A stretch of DNA of 51,155 nt from Parcubacteria group bacterium RIFCSPLOWO2_01_FULL_48_18. GTDB taxonomy: Bacteria > Patescibacteriota > Minisyncoccia > UBA6257 > WO2-01-48-18. Numbering within the stretch: position 1 is the stretch's first letter; each line of letters begins with the position of its first letter. The DNA is taken from the NCBI GenBank assembly GCA_001824435.1, contig MHXH01000025.1, positions 1-51,155 of the forward strand, written 5' to 3'. Shown here in pieces: positions 1 to 8,394 of this stretch. The notes below the pieces were generated by a model that worked only from the letters and a program-made list of their open reading frames with translations, did not search any database and was not told the origin of the DNA. Position numbers and translations under genes: made by a program.

Positions 1-1
1 A

Positions 2-157
2 TTTACAGTGGATTCTATTAAAAAACTCCATAGCTCTAGGGCTTCATGGAGTCCAATATGTATCTGGCATTATGCAAATAACGTGGGTTATCAAATGTTT
101 ACCCCTGCGACGAACGATTCTAACCTGTATAAAAAGACAACGATGATCGAGGAATGA
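2..157 (+). CDS. possible 3' end of a plus-strand gene (partial)
   Basis: One frame is open from base 2 to a TGA at 155-157, about 51 codons, and is cut by the left edge of the window. The composition is protein-like, with a WSPICIWHYANNVGYQMF stretch, but I recognise no family. It would converge on the minus-strand VWA gene, with only 12 bases between the two stops. The alternative is a chance open frame, since 50 codons is not long. Confidence is low and no function is offered. Confidence 0.3.
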   Translation, partial: FTVDSIKKLHSSRASWSPICIWHYANNVGYQMFTPATNDSNLYKKTTMIEE

Positions 158-169
158 AAGTAGAGTTAA

Positions 170-3100
170 CTACTGTTGCATCTTGGTCTTAAGATACTCC
201 TCTAAATCCTCATCGAACTTATCCATGCTTTTTTCGATGAGTTCATCGAAGTCGGGGGCAACGTTAGTGTGCTCATCACCAAAGATTTCCGCCAATTCAC
301 GACGCTGGGATTCATTGCCAAGCAAAATAGCAGAGTACATGTGTTCTCCAAAACCGCGCTCAGTCTCGTTTATCGATAGGAAGTTCCTAATGTTTGTTGC
401 ATTCCCATAAGTATCTCCGCCATCTCCCACGAAATAAAATGCGGAGGCGTAATCCGGATATTCCTCGACCTCTTTATTAAGTTCGCCGGCGGCCTTTTTA
501 ATACCATCAAGCATATTAGTGCCGCCTTGAGTAGTGAGCTTTTGCATGAGACGCACCTTGACCGTTGAATGCGTGCCATCTTCAAAGTCATAACGCTCGG
601 GCGAATCATAATCTTGCCTGAACCCCTTTATTTCGTTTACCGAATCGGAAAAAATATCCACAGAAAAACGAATATATCCAAATACTGCGGAGATTCTACT
701 GAACAGTTCGGAGTAAAAAATAAGAAGCTTTCTGGCGTTCTTTAATTTTTCTCCTGCCATAGAACTGGACACGTCTACCAGAATTGAAGCCATAAATCGT
801 GGTTTTATAGACGGTTTAATTTCCCTGGGATTTTTTACCATACCGAAAAGCAGGTTTCTTGGTTTCATCACCGACCTGCGATTAAATGCCCCTTGTCTTG
901 TTAATGAGTCTTCGTCAAATCCAACTTCTTCTTGTCTTGGTAGGCGTTCGGCAAAGTATTTAAACCACTTATCTACAAGAGGCATGATTTCCTCACGGAT
1001 ATCCTCGTATTCGTTATAGAGTCTATTTTCCTGCTCAACTTCTTTTTGAATACGATCAAGTTCCTCAAGTTTTCTTTGTTCAAGTTTTTCTAAAATTTCA
1101 TCTCTTTGCTTTTCGTCCATAAAACCGTCTTCGACCATTTTATCGAGTTCATCTTTGATTTTGCCTTTCATTTGTTCTTCTTTTGCCTCCAATTTATCCT
1201 GAAGTTCTTTTTTCAGATCGTCGAAAAGATCACTTTGCTCTATCTCTCTTTGTAATTCTGCAATATCCTTAAATTTTTCTGCGGTTTCAGCTTTTTGCTC
1301 CAGCTGCTGTTTTTGCTGTGTAATTTTATCCATTTGCTCCTTTGCCTGCTGTAGTTGTGATTCGGCCTGTTGCAAATCCTCTTCCGAGGCATCAGACATT
1401 TGTTCTAGAGGATTCCCAGGCTTGGTGGATTGCTGCTTTTGTCCTTTTTTTGGTTTTTGTTGTTTGCCATCTTGCTGTTTTCCTTCTTGCTTATCTTGCT
1501 TGTCCCGTTTCTCTTGTAGACTATCTATACCGCCATCTTGCGCTTCTTTTGCCTGTTCCTTTTTTGATTTTTCAGTATCCTTGTCGGGTTCTTTTTGATC
1601 CTCGGGTTTCGGACTCGGAGTGGCGTCAAAGCGTCGCCATGCTTTCCCATCCCAGATTTCTGACCATGCGTGACCGGTATTTTGCGTAATGGCAGATTTT
1701 CCGTCTTTGGCTCCTTCTACTTTGTGCCCGATAACTAAACGGGCTGGCACGCCAGCTTTACGCATCATTGCAATAAACTTAGTATTGGCGGAGTAACACT
1801 CGAGATATTCCGACTTATCAATACTCTGCAAATAATTATCGCCCGTTGATTCACTGCGTAGCTTATGCTGCAACGTTTGGGCGGTTTGCAAGTCTCCGCC
1901 ACCCGGGTAAAAGTGATTGGCTAAGATATATTGCCTTGCCTGTTCGGCTTTTTGCAAAGGCGATCCTATGAGTTTAGAAATCGTTGACTCCGTTTTTTTT
2001 GATAGCGACCCACGATAAAGAGGCGCGGTATCTTCCGGGATAACGCGCCCAAGAAAAGGATTTTGCTCCGGCAGGAAATCTACTGTAAACGACCCAGTCC
2101 CGTTGACTTCAAAATAAAAACATCCATTCTGATCGCGCTTGACTTCTATATTAACCCCCTTAGCTTTTAGAGAAGACATATCTAATGCATAGCCATTTGG
2201 AAGAGGGAGGGATTTAATTCCATTATCCAAAGTTCCTGAGATAGTAGATCGTTCTTTGCCTGCGATAGAAACATTATATGGAGAGAGCTGCTTTTTCTTA
2301 CTCCATGTCTTCGTATCTACGTCAAAATAACTTTTTCTGCCACTCGCATAATATCCGCCAAGCGCGGGGTCAATTTCAAAAATTGGCCGTTCCTGCATTT
2401 TTTCTTTTGATTCTCCAGGTGCAGGCGGCGGCGTATGATATTCGTCCCTATCCTCAGAGGGTATTGCCTTATCTTCCGGGGTGCCTGGCGGAACGGCCTG
2501 GTCCATAAATGGTTCAAGCTCTTTGGCGAGTTCTTGCATGCTCTCGCTCGGCTGCCCGCTTTCAATTTGTTTTTGTATTTTTGGAAAATCCTCTTGTATA
2601 GCCTTGGTCAGTTCTTTATAAGCGTTCTCGTCTCCTCGTTGTATGTATTCACGATAAGAGCTCTGCAGGCTCTCAAGAACTTTTCTCTCGTCCCCGGAAA
2701 GTTCCGAAATGATGCGGAGACACTCCTCGGAAGCAACGAGTCCTAGTTCCTCGTACATCCAATTAACTTTCAACGCTTTTAGCACTTTTTGCGATCTGGG
2801 GAGGTTTTGTATCCCTTGAACTACATTGTCAGCTTCATTACGCAAGGCGCTCTCTATCTGTTTTTTACCCGTATATCCATAGGCGTCCATTACTTTCTTC
2901 TGAACCCGCGCCTGTGTAATTTCAGTATAGAGTCTGTCCAGCTCCTCAATCGGAATACTCCGTCCGCGCATACTCTCTACGAATCGCGCGAATCGAGGGT
3001 AGTCGTAGTGGGTAATAAAGGCGGATAGGTCTCGCACTCTTGCGCTTACGCTTTCCAATCCCTGTTTTTCTATATCCTCGGCATTATAAAAAAGCGCATC

Positions 3101-3346
3101 GGGTTTTATGTCATGCGCTACTTCTTCGGCGGTATATCTGCCATCCAGTAGCCCTTGAAGTTTTTCAGCTCGAGAATGCTCATCAGCAGGGTGATGTAGC
3201 GCCCACTCCCCTCCGGGAAGAACTTTTAATCTGCCTTCGGCCGCTTGTTCTGCCAAAAACAACATCTCCCGTGTTAGTTTCGGCGGCGGTGTTTTTTCTT
3301 TAGTTTGAGACGGCGATTCTATAATTTCATCATGAGGTCGTTCCAT
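170..3346 (-). CDS. transglutaminase-like + VWA domain protein, partner of the AAA+ gene
   Basis: A 1058-residue cytoplasmic-looking protein without a signal peptide. A transglutaminase-like core holds a complete triad: Cys517 in LECYSANTK, His559 in TGHAW and Asp574 in RRFDATP. A long Lys/Gln/Glu-rich coiled-coil stretch follows (about 580-780). A C-terminal VWA domain has an intact MIDAS: DVSSS from Asp858, GGTN, and a later Asp in FVGDGGD. VWA proteins encoded beside MoxR-type ATPases usually act as substrate adaptors or insertion partners (CobT, ViaA and BatA-like cases); that role is inferred here. The gene begins 25 bases after the stop of the AAA+ gene and is surely co-transcribed with it. 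No Shine-Dalgarno is visible. Both proteins begin MERP. The transglutaminase fold could act as a protease or crosslinker, or be purely structural. The domain calls are firm; the biological role is unknown. Confidence 0.85.
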   Translation of the reverse strand: MERPHDEIIESPSQTKEKTPPPKLTREMLFLAEQAAEGRLKVLPGGEWALHHPADEHSRAEKLQGLLDGRYTAEEVAHDIKPDALFYNAEDIEKQGLESVSARVRDLSAFITHYDYPRFARFVESMRGRSIPIEELDRLYTEITQARVQKKVMDAYGYTGKKQIESALRNEADNVVQGIQNLPRSQKVLKALKVNWMYEELGLVASEECLRIISELSGDERKVLESLQSSYREYIQRGDENAYKELTKAIQEDFPKIQKQIESGQPSESMQELAKELEPFMDQAVPPGTPEDKAIPSEDRDEYHTPPPAPGESKEKMQERPIFEIDPALGGYYASGRKSYFDVDTKTWSKKKQLSPYNVSIAGKERSTISGTLDNGIKSLPLPNGYALDMSSLKAKGVNIEVKRDQNGCFYFEVNGTGSFTVDFLPEQNPFLGRVIPEDTAPLYRGSLSKKTESTISKLIGSPLQKAEQARQYILANHFYPGGGDLQTAQTLQHKLRSESTGDNYLQSIDKSEYLECYSANTKFIAMMRKAGVPARLVIGHKVEGAKDGKSAITQNTGHAWSEIWDGKAWRRFDATPSPKPEDQKEPDKDTEKSKKEQAKEAQDGGIDSLQEKRDKQDKQEGKQQDGKQQKPKKGQKQQSTKPGNPLEQMSDASEEDLQQAESQLQQAKEQMDKITQQKQQLEQKAETAEKFKDIAELQREIEQSDLFDDLKKELQDKLEAKEEQMKGKIKDELDKMVEDGFMDEKQRDEILEKLEQRKLEELDRIQKEVEQENRLYNEYEDIREEIMPLVDKWFKYFAERLPRQEEVGFDEDSLTRQGAFNRRSVMKPRNLLFGMVKNPREIKPSIKPRFMASILVDVSSSMAGEKLKNARKLLIFYSELFSRISAVFGYIRFSVDIFSDSVNEIKGFRQDYDSPERYDFEDGTHSTVKVRLMQKLTTQGGTNMLDGIKKAAGELNKEVEEYPDYASAFYFVGDGGDTYGNATNIRNFLSINETERGFGEHMYSAILLGNESQRRELAEIFGDEHTNVAPDFDELIEKSMDKFDEDLEEYLKTKMQQ

Positions 3347-3371
3347 AGTTCGACAAGCTCACTACAAGTAA

Positions 3372-6300
3372 CTATGCTCTTACCCGCTTCTTGGAAGTCC
3401 AAGTACCCATCGCGGTTCGAATCTTATCCTGATCCTCCTTCTTATCAATATGGGTCAAGAAATATGTATCAAGAAGGGTTCGGGCAACAACTTCTGGATT
3501 TGCCGTTGCTTTCTCTTCCGGTGTCATTTTGCTCAAGGCATAAGCGCATCGACGCAGTTCCCGACCGGTAATAGGCTGGCTAACGGGCAACGCGTTACGG
3601 GCCTCACGGCTCTTTTCAAAAATTTTAATAAAGTTCTCGCGGAGATTATTAGCGAATTGGACCAATGCCAATATGGTATCTATATCAAACTTTTGAGTAC
3701 CCGTTGGTTCCGGTACGCCATTTTCGATACCATTCACATACCTATCCCACATTTTTACAAATTCATTACGCTCAATGCTGGCCTCATAGGTAAGATCGGA
3801 AAGAGAATCAACGCCACGAGCAACACGAAGAGCTTCGGAGGCATCGTATGGAGGATTTGGATTACGATCTCCTGTCTCTGGTTTACGAATAGATGGCGGG
3901 TAGCCGATTTCCAGAGAAACCCTTCTGCTTTTTGTTGCGAATTGCGGCTCAAATGTTCCGGGATAACCCGGGTTTTCGGAACTTGCCAGAAGAACGCTCC
4001 CAAGGGCCCGTTTAGTCTTCCCAGAACTTGTTTTCAAAGTAAGAGACCGTTTTTCATCCATGAGAGCATGCAAGAAAATTTGCGCCTGTTCCGGCATTGC
4101 TGTAAATTCATTAAAGTAAACTATTGCCCCGGGAGTGGTAATGCCGTTCAAGACCGCTGATGGAACCTTTACGGTGCGCGAAGCACCGTCCTCGGCTTCA
4201 AGCACCACGTCCTCAGAAAGTTCGAATTCCGTTGTCCATTTAGTACAGTCCGTAGCAAAGTAAGGCCGATTCGTACGGGCGGCAAACATTTTTAAGTCCA
4301 CATCTTTTCCTGTACCCGCGTGTCCCTTGAGATTCAATATCCCCTCTTGTAAATCAAGCTGCATTTTGAATATACGCGCCATTTCTTCAAGGTTATGCTC
4401 GGTTTGGGGATCCGAAACCCAGTGGCTTTGCCATTCTGGTACAAAACCCCTGCCATTAGTAAATTCGATTTCCGGCTCTTCCTTGATTTTGTCGATCCGA
4501 CGGAGCAATACAATGTGATGTTCGGAAACAAATGTTGAGTATTCTTTCAACTTCTCCCTATATTCGTTTTTCCACGCCTCATCGATTTCTGCAGTTCTTT
4601 CTCCTACCCCTTGCCTTCTCGCATAAATTTCTCGCAATGCATTTCGTTTTTCTTCAAGTTCTACACGCAAACTTGATTTTTCTCCCCTTATCCAGTCGGA
4701 ATAGTCTTTTTTAACCGTTTTGAATTCGGCCGCGCTAAGATAAGATGGCGGAATTGCCCCTCCTCGATAACTTAAAAGACCGAATCTCCACTCGTTCTCA
4801 TCTTGATATCCTTCATAAAGCCGGGCTTTTGATACTGAACCATCCGGGTTCTTTATAGAAACCGCGACATCGCCAAGAACGTCCCCAGCTTTTACCCCGG
4901 GCCCGTGAGTCTTTGCGTCTTCTTCAAATCCTAAGTCAACCTTGCGCTCTGATTTCTCTTTAACTTTTGCCTCCCACTTTGGGAAAGCGGTTTCTCCGAA
5001 CATAATCATTTGCTGACCGGTTTCTGCAACCTGCGTAAGTGCGCCGCGTTCAATTTCGGTAAGAGTATTGGATAGCCTGACTTTAAGTGCGCGCTCCAGC
5101 TCTTTTGCGACATCAGGATTTTGAGAAGATAAAGCTGCAATTTCTGCCTCTAATGTTTTCTTGGCCTCGCTCAAATTTAGATAGTCTTCTGCTGCTCTGC
5201 GGTCGGTAAAGGCTTTTCCGCGCAGTCTATCGACAAGACCCTCGATATCTGACCCAAGGGTATCGACAACCCCCTCCATTCGCTCAACGGCTTTTTCGCG
5301 GATTTTTGCGTATTCGCGTTTAAACTTCTCTTCGAATGAGGTCGCGATCTCGGCAAGATCGGTACGAGCTGCTACGATCGCTTTATACGCCTCATCTGCC
5401 TCTAGTGGGCAGTCATGAGCCAAAGAACCTAGTCGTGATTTGAGCTGCGGGTATCTGAACTCCAACCAATCATCCATTTGCGACTTGCCGGTAAAAGCTT
5501 CGAGGTCTCGCTTTGTCCTTTCAACAAGCCCATGCACATCTTTGATAATTTCCCCGCCTCGCTGACGAAATAGCTCAAGAGATTTTTCTTCCAATTCTCG
5601 CGTAACTTCTCGTATTTCCCGGCGAGTTGTATCGTCAAGAAGCCCCTCCGATGCTTTTACGGCATCTAAGGCTGTACGCGCTTCTGACACAGAAGCAATA
5701 GAGAGACCGCTTGCAAGACGAGATTGCACGGCCACTAGCGCTTCTGCCGCGCCCTTAGAGGCAAACTCTTTTTCTTTGACAACGATGGGGGCTTCAAGAC
5801 CCTCGAGGATAAAGGCAGCTTCGTTTGGCTTCAATCCTTGCCCGCGCAGCGCATCGCGCATTTTATTGAATCCGTCCCGAAGTTGACGGACTCCTTCCTG
5901 TGTGGTTATTTTTGCGAGTATCTGATTAAATTGCTCTCCGTACTGCGCGCGCAGAGGCTCTAAATACTCGAGTGTTTCGATTTTTTTCCTAGCTTCTTCT
6001 TTTCTCGCTGCCTCCAAATCAAAAATGTCAGCGACCTTAATACCTGCTGCCAATTTGGCAACTCTTCTTTTATCAAGCTCTTGCGCTAGCTCTCCAAAGT
6101 TAGGTTCATAAACCACCAAATGCCCATCTTTATCAACTGCTCGTATTCGTCCTTGACCGTCAAAATTTACTTGGGTAAGTTGCGGTACTCTTTTTACTTC
6201 TTCTAATCCGTCTTTGGTGGTCATCACCAGGTCTTCTTTGGAATAAAATAGAAAGAAGTTGCCGGAAGGATCAAGTTGCAGGTTGCTAACACTTTCATAT

Positions 6301-7232
6301 TTTTGTGGAAGCTCGGCTGAAATTACTCCCCAAGTATTTGGTTCTGCGCTGAGATCAATTCTCCTAATATTTCTAGGATTACTACTTTGACAGTAGTAAA
6401 TAATGTTAGGATTTGTTGGGTCAACTGTAACATTTCTTTCTACTGATGGAATAAGTTCAGAAAAAACCGGTGCTCCCTTAGCGTTTTCATTTTTAACGAT
6501 ATTGATACCTACGTCCGTAATTAAGGCTGTGTACCGATCGTTCAATGGCTTGTAACCTTCAAAATTTAAACTCAGTGCCTCTGCATATTTTTCTAATTCT
6601 TCAGGAATCTTCTTATGCGATAAAAAGTAAGCAGGATCTATCTTGACCCAATTCTTAGGAGCTAGAACTACTCCTTTTTCACTTTGAGTTAGAAAAGCGA
6701 AATATGAACCGTCTTTATCATTAAAAACTATGTACTTACCGCCTTCGATGATCTGAAAATCAGTAGTTACTAAATTATCTTGACCTCCTTCAGCTACTCT
6801 AAAATACCCTGAGCTAGTACCCGCCAGCTTTTTTCTAGCTGGACCCCTTAAAATTGATGGTAATTTAGAAACCTGAAAATCATTGCCTGTATTATTGTCT
6901 ACTCCAATATATTCTTTGTTATCTACAAATTGCTTAGCCCCAGACCAAGTGACTGCAATCTTCTTGCTATTTAGAGGTGGCTTAAAATCTTGGATTTGTT
7001 TTGTTTCTTCATCAAAAATTCGAATCTCATCTGAACCTTCAAGGGTGACAATTGTATAATTGTTCCAAGGACGAACAGCCTCTATCTTTAACTTCTTATC
7101 TTCTACTTCATTAATAGGCTTCTCCGATTTGAGTAATTCGGTTAATTGCAATTCCGGCAAGGCTTCCTGGCCTTCTTCTGGTCGGTGTTCTTGTGCTGGC
7201 ATCTGCCCTTTTTCTATAGGTGGCCTTTCCAT
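3372..7232 (-). CDS. giant AAA+ (MoxR/CobS-like) ATPase with propeller-like N-terminus
   Basis: About 1286 residues from the ATG at 7232. The frame opens upstream at a GTG at 7289, but that start would translate a poly-G tract, and MERP matches the start of the partner gene. Residues about 50-410 look like repeated beta-strand blades (propeller-like, inferred). Residues about 420-800 are coiled coil. A small beta domain follows, then a C-terminal AAA+ module. The Walker A motif is GHAGTGKD (residues 970-977), so the usual Ser/Thr after Lys is Asp. The Walker B motif is IVYFNEF, so the usual Asp before Glu is Asn. Sensor 1 looks like LLASSENP. It probably works with the downstream VWA/transglutaminase protein in a MoxR-VWA style machine. 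Whether it still hydrolyses ATP is open. No membrane segment is seen. Confidence 0.85.
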   Translation of the reverse strand: MERPPIEKGQMPAQEHRPEEGQEALPELQLTELLKSEKPINEVEDKKLKIEAVRPWNNYTIVTLEGSDEIRIFDEETKQIQDFKPPLNSKKIAVTWSGAKQFVDNKEYIGVDNNTGNDFQVSKLPSILRGPARKKLAGTSSGYFRVAEGGQDNLVTTDFQIIEGGKYIVFNDKDGSYFAFLTQSEKGVVLAPKNWVKIDPAYFLSHKKIPEELEKYAEALSLNFEGYKPLNDRYTALITDVGINIVKNENAKGAPVFSELIPSVERNVTVDPTNPNIIYYCQSSNPRNIRRIDLSAEPNTWGVISAELPQKYESVSNLQLDPSGNFFLFYSKEDLVMTTKDGLEEVKRVPQLTQVNFDGQGRIRAVDKDGHLVVYEPNFGELAQELDKRRVAKLAAGIKVADIFDLEAARKEEARKKIETLEYLEPLRAQYGEQFNQILAKITTQEGVRQLRDGFNKMRDALRGQGLKPNEAAFILEGLEAPIVVKEKEFASKGAAEALVAVQSRLASGLSIASVSEARTALDAVKASEGLLDDTTRREIREVTRELEEKSLELFRQRGGEIIKDVHGLVERTKRDLEAFTGKSQMDDWLEFRYPQLKSRLGSLAHDCPLEADEAYKAIVAARTDLAEIATSFEEKFKREYAKIREKAVERMEGVVDTLGSDIEGLVDRLRGKAFTDRRAAEDYLNLSEAKKTLEAEIAALSSQNPDVAKELERALKVRLSNTLTEIERGALTQVAETGQQMIMFGETAFPKWEAKVKEKSERKVDLGFEEDAKTHGPGVKAGDVLGDVAVSIKNPDGSVSKARLYEGYQDENEWRFGLLSYRGGAIPPSYLSAAEFKTVKKDYSDWIRGEKSSLRVELEEKRNALREIYARRQGVGERTAEIDEAWKNEYREKLKEYSTFVSEHHIVLLRRIDKIKEEPEIEFTNGRGFVPEWQSHWVSDPQTEHNLEEMARIFKMQLDLQEGILNLKGHAGTGKDVDLKMFAARTNRPYFATDCTKWTTEFELSEDVVLEAEDGASRTVKVPSAVLNGITTPGAIVYFNEFTAMPEQAQIFLHALMDEKRSLTLKTSSGKTKRALGSVLLASSENPGYPGTFEPQFATKSRRVSLEIGYPPSIRKPETGDRNPNPPYDASEALRVARGVDSLSDLTYEASIERNEFVKMWDRYVNGIENGVPEPTGTQKFDIDTILALVQFANNLRENFIKIFEKSREARNALPVSQPITGRELRRCAYALSKMTPEEKATANPEVVARTLLDTYFLTHIDKKEDQDKIRTAMGTWTSKKRVRA

Positions 7233-7278
7233 ATGATATATGCATAGTTTAACACTTTTTACATAATTAGTAAACACA

Positions 7279-7302
7279 CCCCCCCCCACCTATGCATAGG
7301 TG
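7279..7302. repeat. C9 homopolymer joined to a 16-bp palindrome upstream of the AAA+ gene
   Basis: Nine consecutive C (7279-7287) are followed directly by the perfect palindrome CACCTATGCATAGGTG (7287-7302, sharing one base). It lies 47-70 bases upstream of the AAA+ start, where a promoter or operator would be expected. Homopolymers of this length can slip. No promoter hexamers are convincing. Confidence 0.6.
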
Positions 7303-7316
7303 TGGAGGCAAAGCCC

Positions 7317-7338
7317 ATGAGACACTGCGTTGTCTCAT
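7317..7338. terminator. hairpin after the truncated HAD gene
   Basis: ATGAGACA and TGTCTCAT form an 8-bp stem with a 6-base loop, starting 3 bases after the HAD stop codon. On the minus strand no T-run follows. On the plus strand TTTTCTATC follows. It may terminate or stabilise the HAD message. Confidence 0.35.
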
Positions 7339-7341
7339 TTT

Positions 7342-8028
7342 CTATCTTTTCTCAATTGAATATACAACATCCTTCCTTTCAACTACCATCTTCCATCCGA
7401 CGCGCTTTGCATACTGGTATAACTTGAGGTTTGGGTTGAAGCTACTTGGGTTTTCTACCATCTTCAGAAAAGCGATATCGCTCTCTGTATCTCCCACACC
7501 AACAGAGCCTTTTAAGTTCAAATGTGCTTTTTCCACTGCACGCTTCAGAATTCTTGCTTTATCGGATATCAAATCTTCATGCAAGCCTTTCCCTGTAAAC
7601 CTTCCGTCCTTCCCCACCTCGTACATCCTCGCGTAGACCTTATCAAAACCTAGCTTTATGCAAAAAGGCCCGACAATTTCGCGGGGCGAATTGGAAATAG
7701 CGAGGATATAATAACTTTTTCTCCGGAGATCTTTAACAAGACTCCTAGTGTAGTGATACGTGCGATTTTGCTGATCTTTAATAACCGCTTTGGCAATACG
7801 CAAAACGGCATTACGTGATTTGCCTTTGATATTTAGTTCGAACGCCCTAATCACCGCACCGATATACTTTTCGTACGAACCACGTCGATCAACCCAACTT
7901 TTATATGCGGCCATATATACCCGTCGTACCTTGGATGGGAAAACACCTGATGTTATTAGTTTTTCGATTACAATCACAAAACACGCTCTATGGCGTGTTT
8001 TGTGATTTGGAGAAAGCTCGGGTCGCAA
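7342..8028 (-). pseudogene. HAD-superfamily (IB) phosphatase lacking motif I, 5'-truncated
   Basis: The open frame encodes 228 residues with HAD motif II (AISNSP), a motif III Lys region and motif IV (GVGDTESDIAFL). From IEKLITSGVFP onward it resembles the SerB-like HAD-IB proteins common in Patescibacteria. The N-terminal DxDGT motif I, which carries the nucleophilic Asp, is absent. In its place the frame runs through a 15-bp perfect hairpin (7972-8007) and the start of a dispersed repeat. I looked for DxDGT in the other frames up to 8060 and found none. The enzyme would be catalytically dead, so I call a 5'-truncated remnant created at a rearrangement junction. The long undamaged remainder says the event is recent or the product keeps a binding role. 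No start codon is convincing. Confidence 0.65.
7972..8007. repeat. perfect 15-bp inverted repeat at the HAD truncation point
   Basis: AATCACAAAACACGC and its exact complement flank the 6-base loop TCTATG. No T-run follows on either strand, so a plain terminator is unlikely. It occupies the place where the phosphatase motif I should be. Confidence 0.8.
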
Positions 8029-8036
8029 GGTGTAAG

Positions 8037-8067
8037 GGATGAGGCATCTCGGACTCTGAACCTCTCA
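8037..8067. repeat. degenerate copy of the 35-bp CTCGGACTCCGAACC repeat
   Basis: It shares the CTCGGACTC(T/C)GAACCT core with the near-identical copies at 16820-16854 and 22087-22121. In the RNA sense (minus) it starts 5 bases after the CCA of the tRNA 3' half at 8073, the same position as at 22.1 kb. Confidence 0.6.
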
Positions 8068-8072
8068 CAAGT

Positions 8073-8126
8073 TGGCAGTCCCAACGGGATTCGAACCCGT
8101 GTTTTCAGGATGACCCCGCACTGAAA
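8073..8126 (-). other. tRNA 3' half (T arm, acceptor strand, encoded CCA)
   Basis: In the minus sense a 5-bp T stem, the TTCGAAT loop, acceptor strand TGGGACT, discriminator G and CCA are all present. The acceptor strand pairs over 7 positions (two G-U) with GGTCCTA at 8354-8360. GTGCGGG here pairs with CCCGCAC at 8326-8332. The matching 5' half therefore lies on the other side of tRNA-Glu(CTC). The region between the anticodon side and the T stem is about 15 nt, too long for a normal class I variable loop, so this may be a relic. Confidence 0.5.
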
Positions 8127-8237
8127 ATTTAAAGTGCTCCCAACCGGAATCGAACCGGTGTTTCGTGGATGAGAACCACGTGTCCTAGGCCACTAGACGA
8201 TGGGAGCATGCATGCATTATGGTTTAAATTTTAGTGC
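8118..8237. repeat. inverted repeat enclosing tRNA-Glu(CTC)
   Basis: The arms are GCACTGAAAATTTAAA (8118-8133) and TTTAAATTTTAGTGC (8223-8237). In the transcript they form a stem of roughly 16-18 bp around the tRNA, counting G-U pairs and one bulge. Confidence 0.7.
8135..8207 (-). tRNA. tRNA-Glu(CTC)
   Basis: A complete 73-nt cloverleaf without encoded CCA. The acceptor strands are GCTCCCA/TGGGAGC with discriminator A. The anticodon stem is CGTGG/CCACG with loop TTCTCAT, giving anticodon CTC. The T arm contains GGTTCGATTCC. It is flanked closely by an inverted repeat and by the two halves of another tRNA. Confidence 0.93.
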
Positions 8238-8260
8238 AGGATAAGGAACCTGGCGCCTGT

Positions 8261-8332
8261 CCCGTCACCAAAAGAGCATTATTTAACTCGCTCCGCCGGT
8301 AGGCGAAGAGCGCAATGCTATTTTGGTGCGGG
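8261..8332. repeat. 72-bp imperfect palindrome
   Basis: Outer arms CCCGTCACCAAAAGAGCATT and the near complement ending ACCAAAATAGCATT-type pair across a GC-rich centre (CTCCGCC/GGCGAAGAG). Its right end overlaps the anticodon stem of the tRNA 5' half at 8326-8360, as if a palindromic element inserted there. Confidence 0.6.
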
Positions 8333-8360
8333 ATCCTAGACTGGACTAGACGATAGGACC
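8326..8360 (-). other. tRNA 5' half (acceptor, D arm, anticodon 5' strand)
   Basis: The minus sense reads GGTCCTA, then TCGTCTAG and AGGAT of a Glu/Gln-like D arm, then CCCGCAC. These pair with the 3' half at 8073-8126. The sequence then passes into the 72-bp palindrome instead of an anticodon loop. Confidence 0.5.
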
Positions 8361-8372
8361 TATGGAATTTGG

Positions 8373-8388
8373 TCCGCCAGCTGGCGGA
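8373..8388. repeat. short palindrome TCCGCCAGCTGGCGGA
   Basis: A perfect 16-bp palindrome 7 bases beyond the murF stop codon. A close relative lies inside the L10 leader at 23597-23612. Iterated short palindromes of this kind are common in Patescibacteria. Confidence 0.7.
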
Positions 8389-8394
8389 TGGAAA

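Noticed and set aside
3040-3571. Plus-strand open frames opposite the VWA and AAA+ genes
   Set aside because: They mirror strong minus-strand genes with recognisable domains and have no ribosome site or homologous motif.
8028-8360. Three ordinary tandem tRNAs
   Set aside because: Only tRNA-Glu(CTC) is complete. The flanking pieces pair with each other across it rather than folding on their own.
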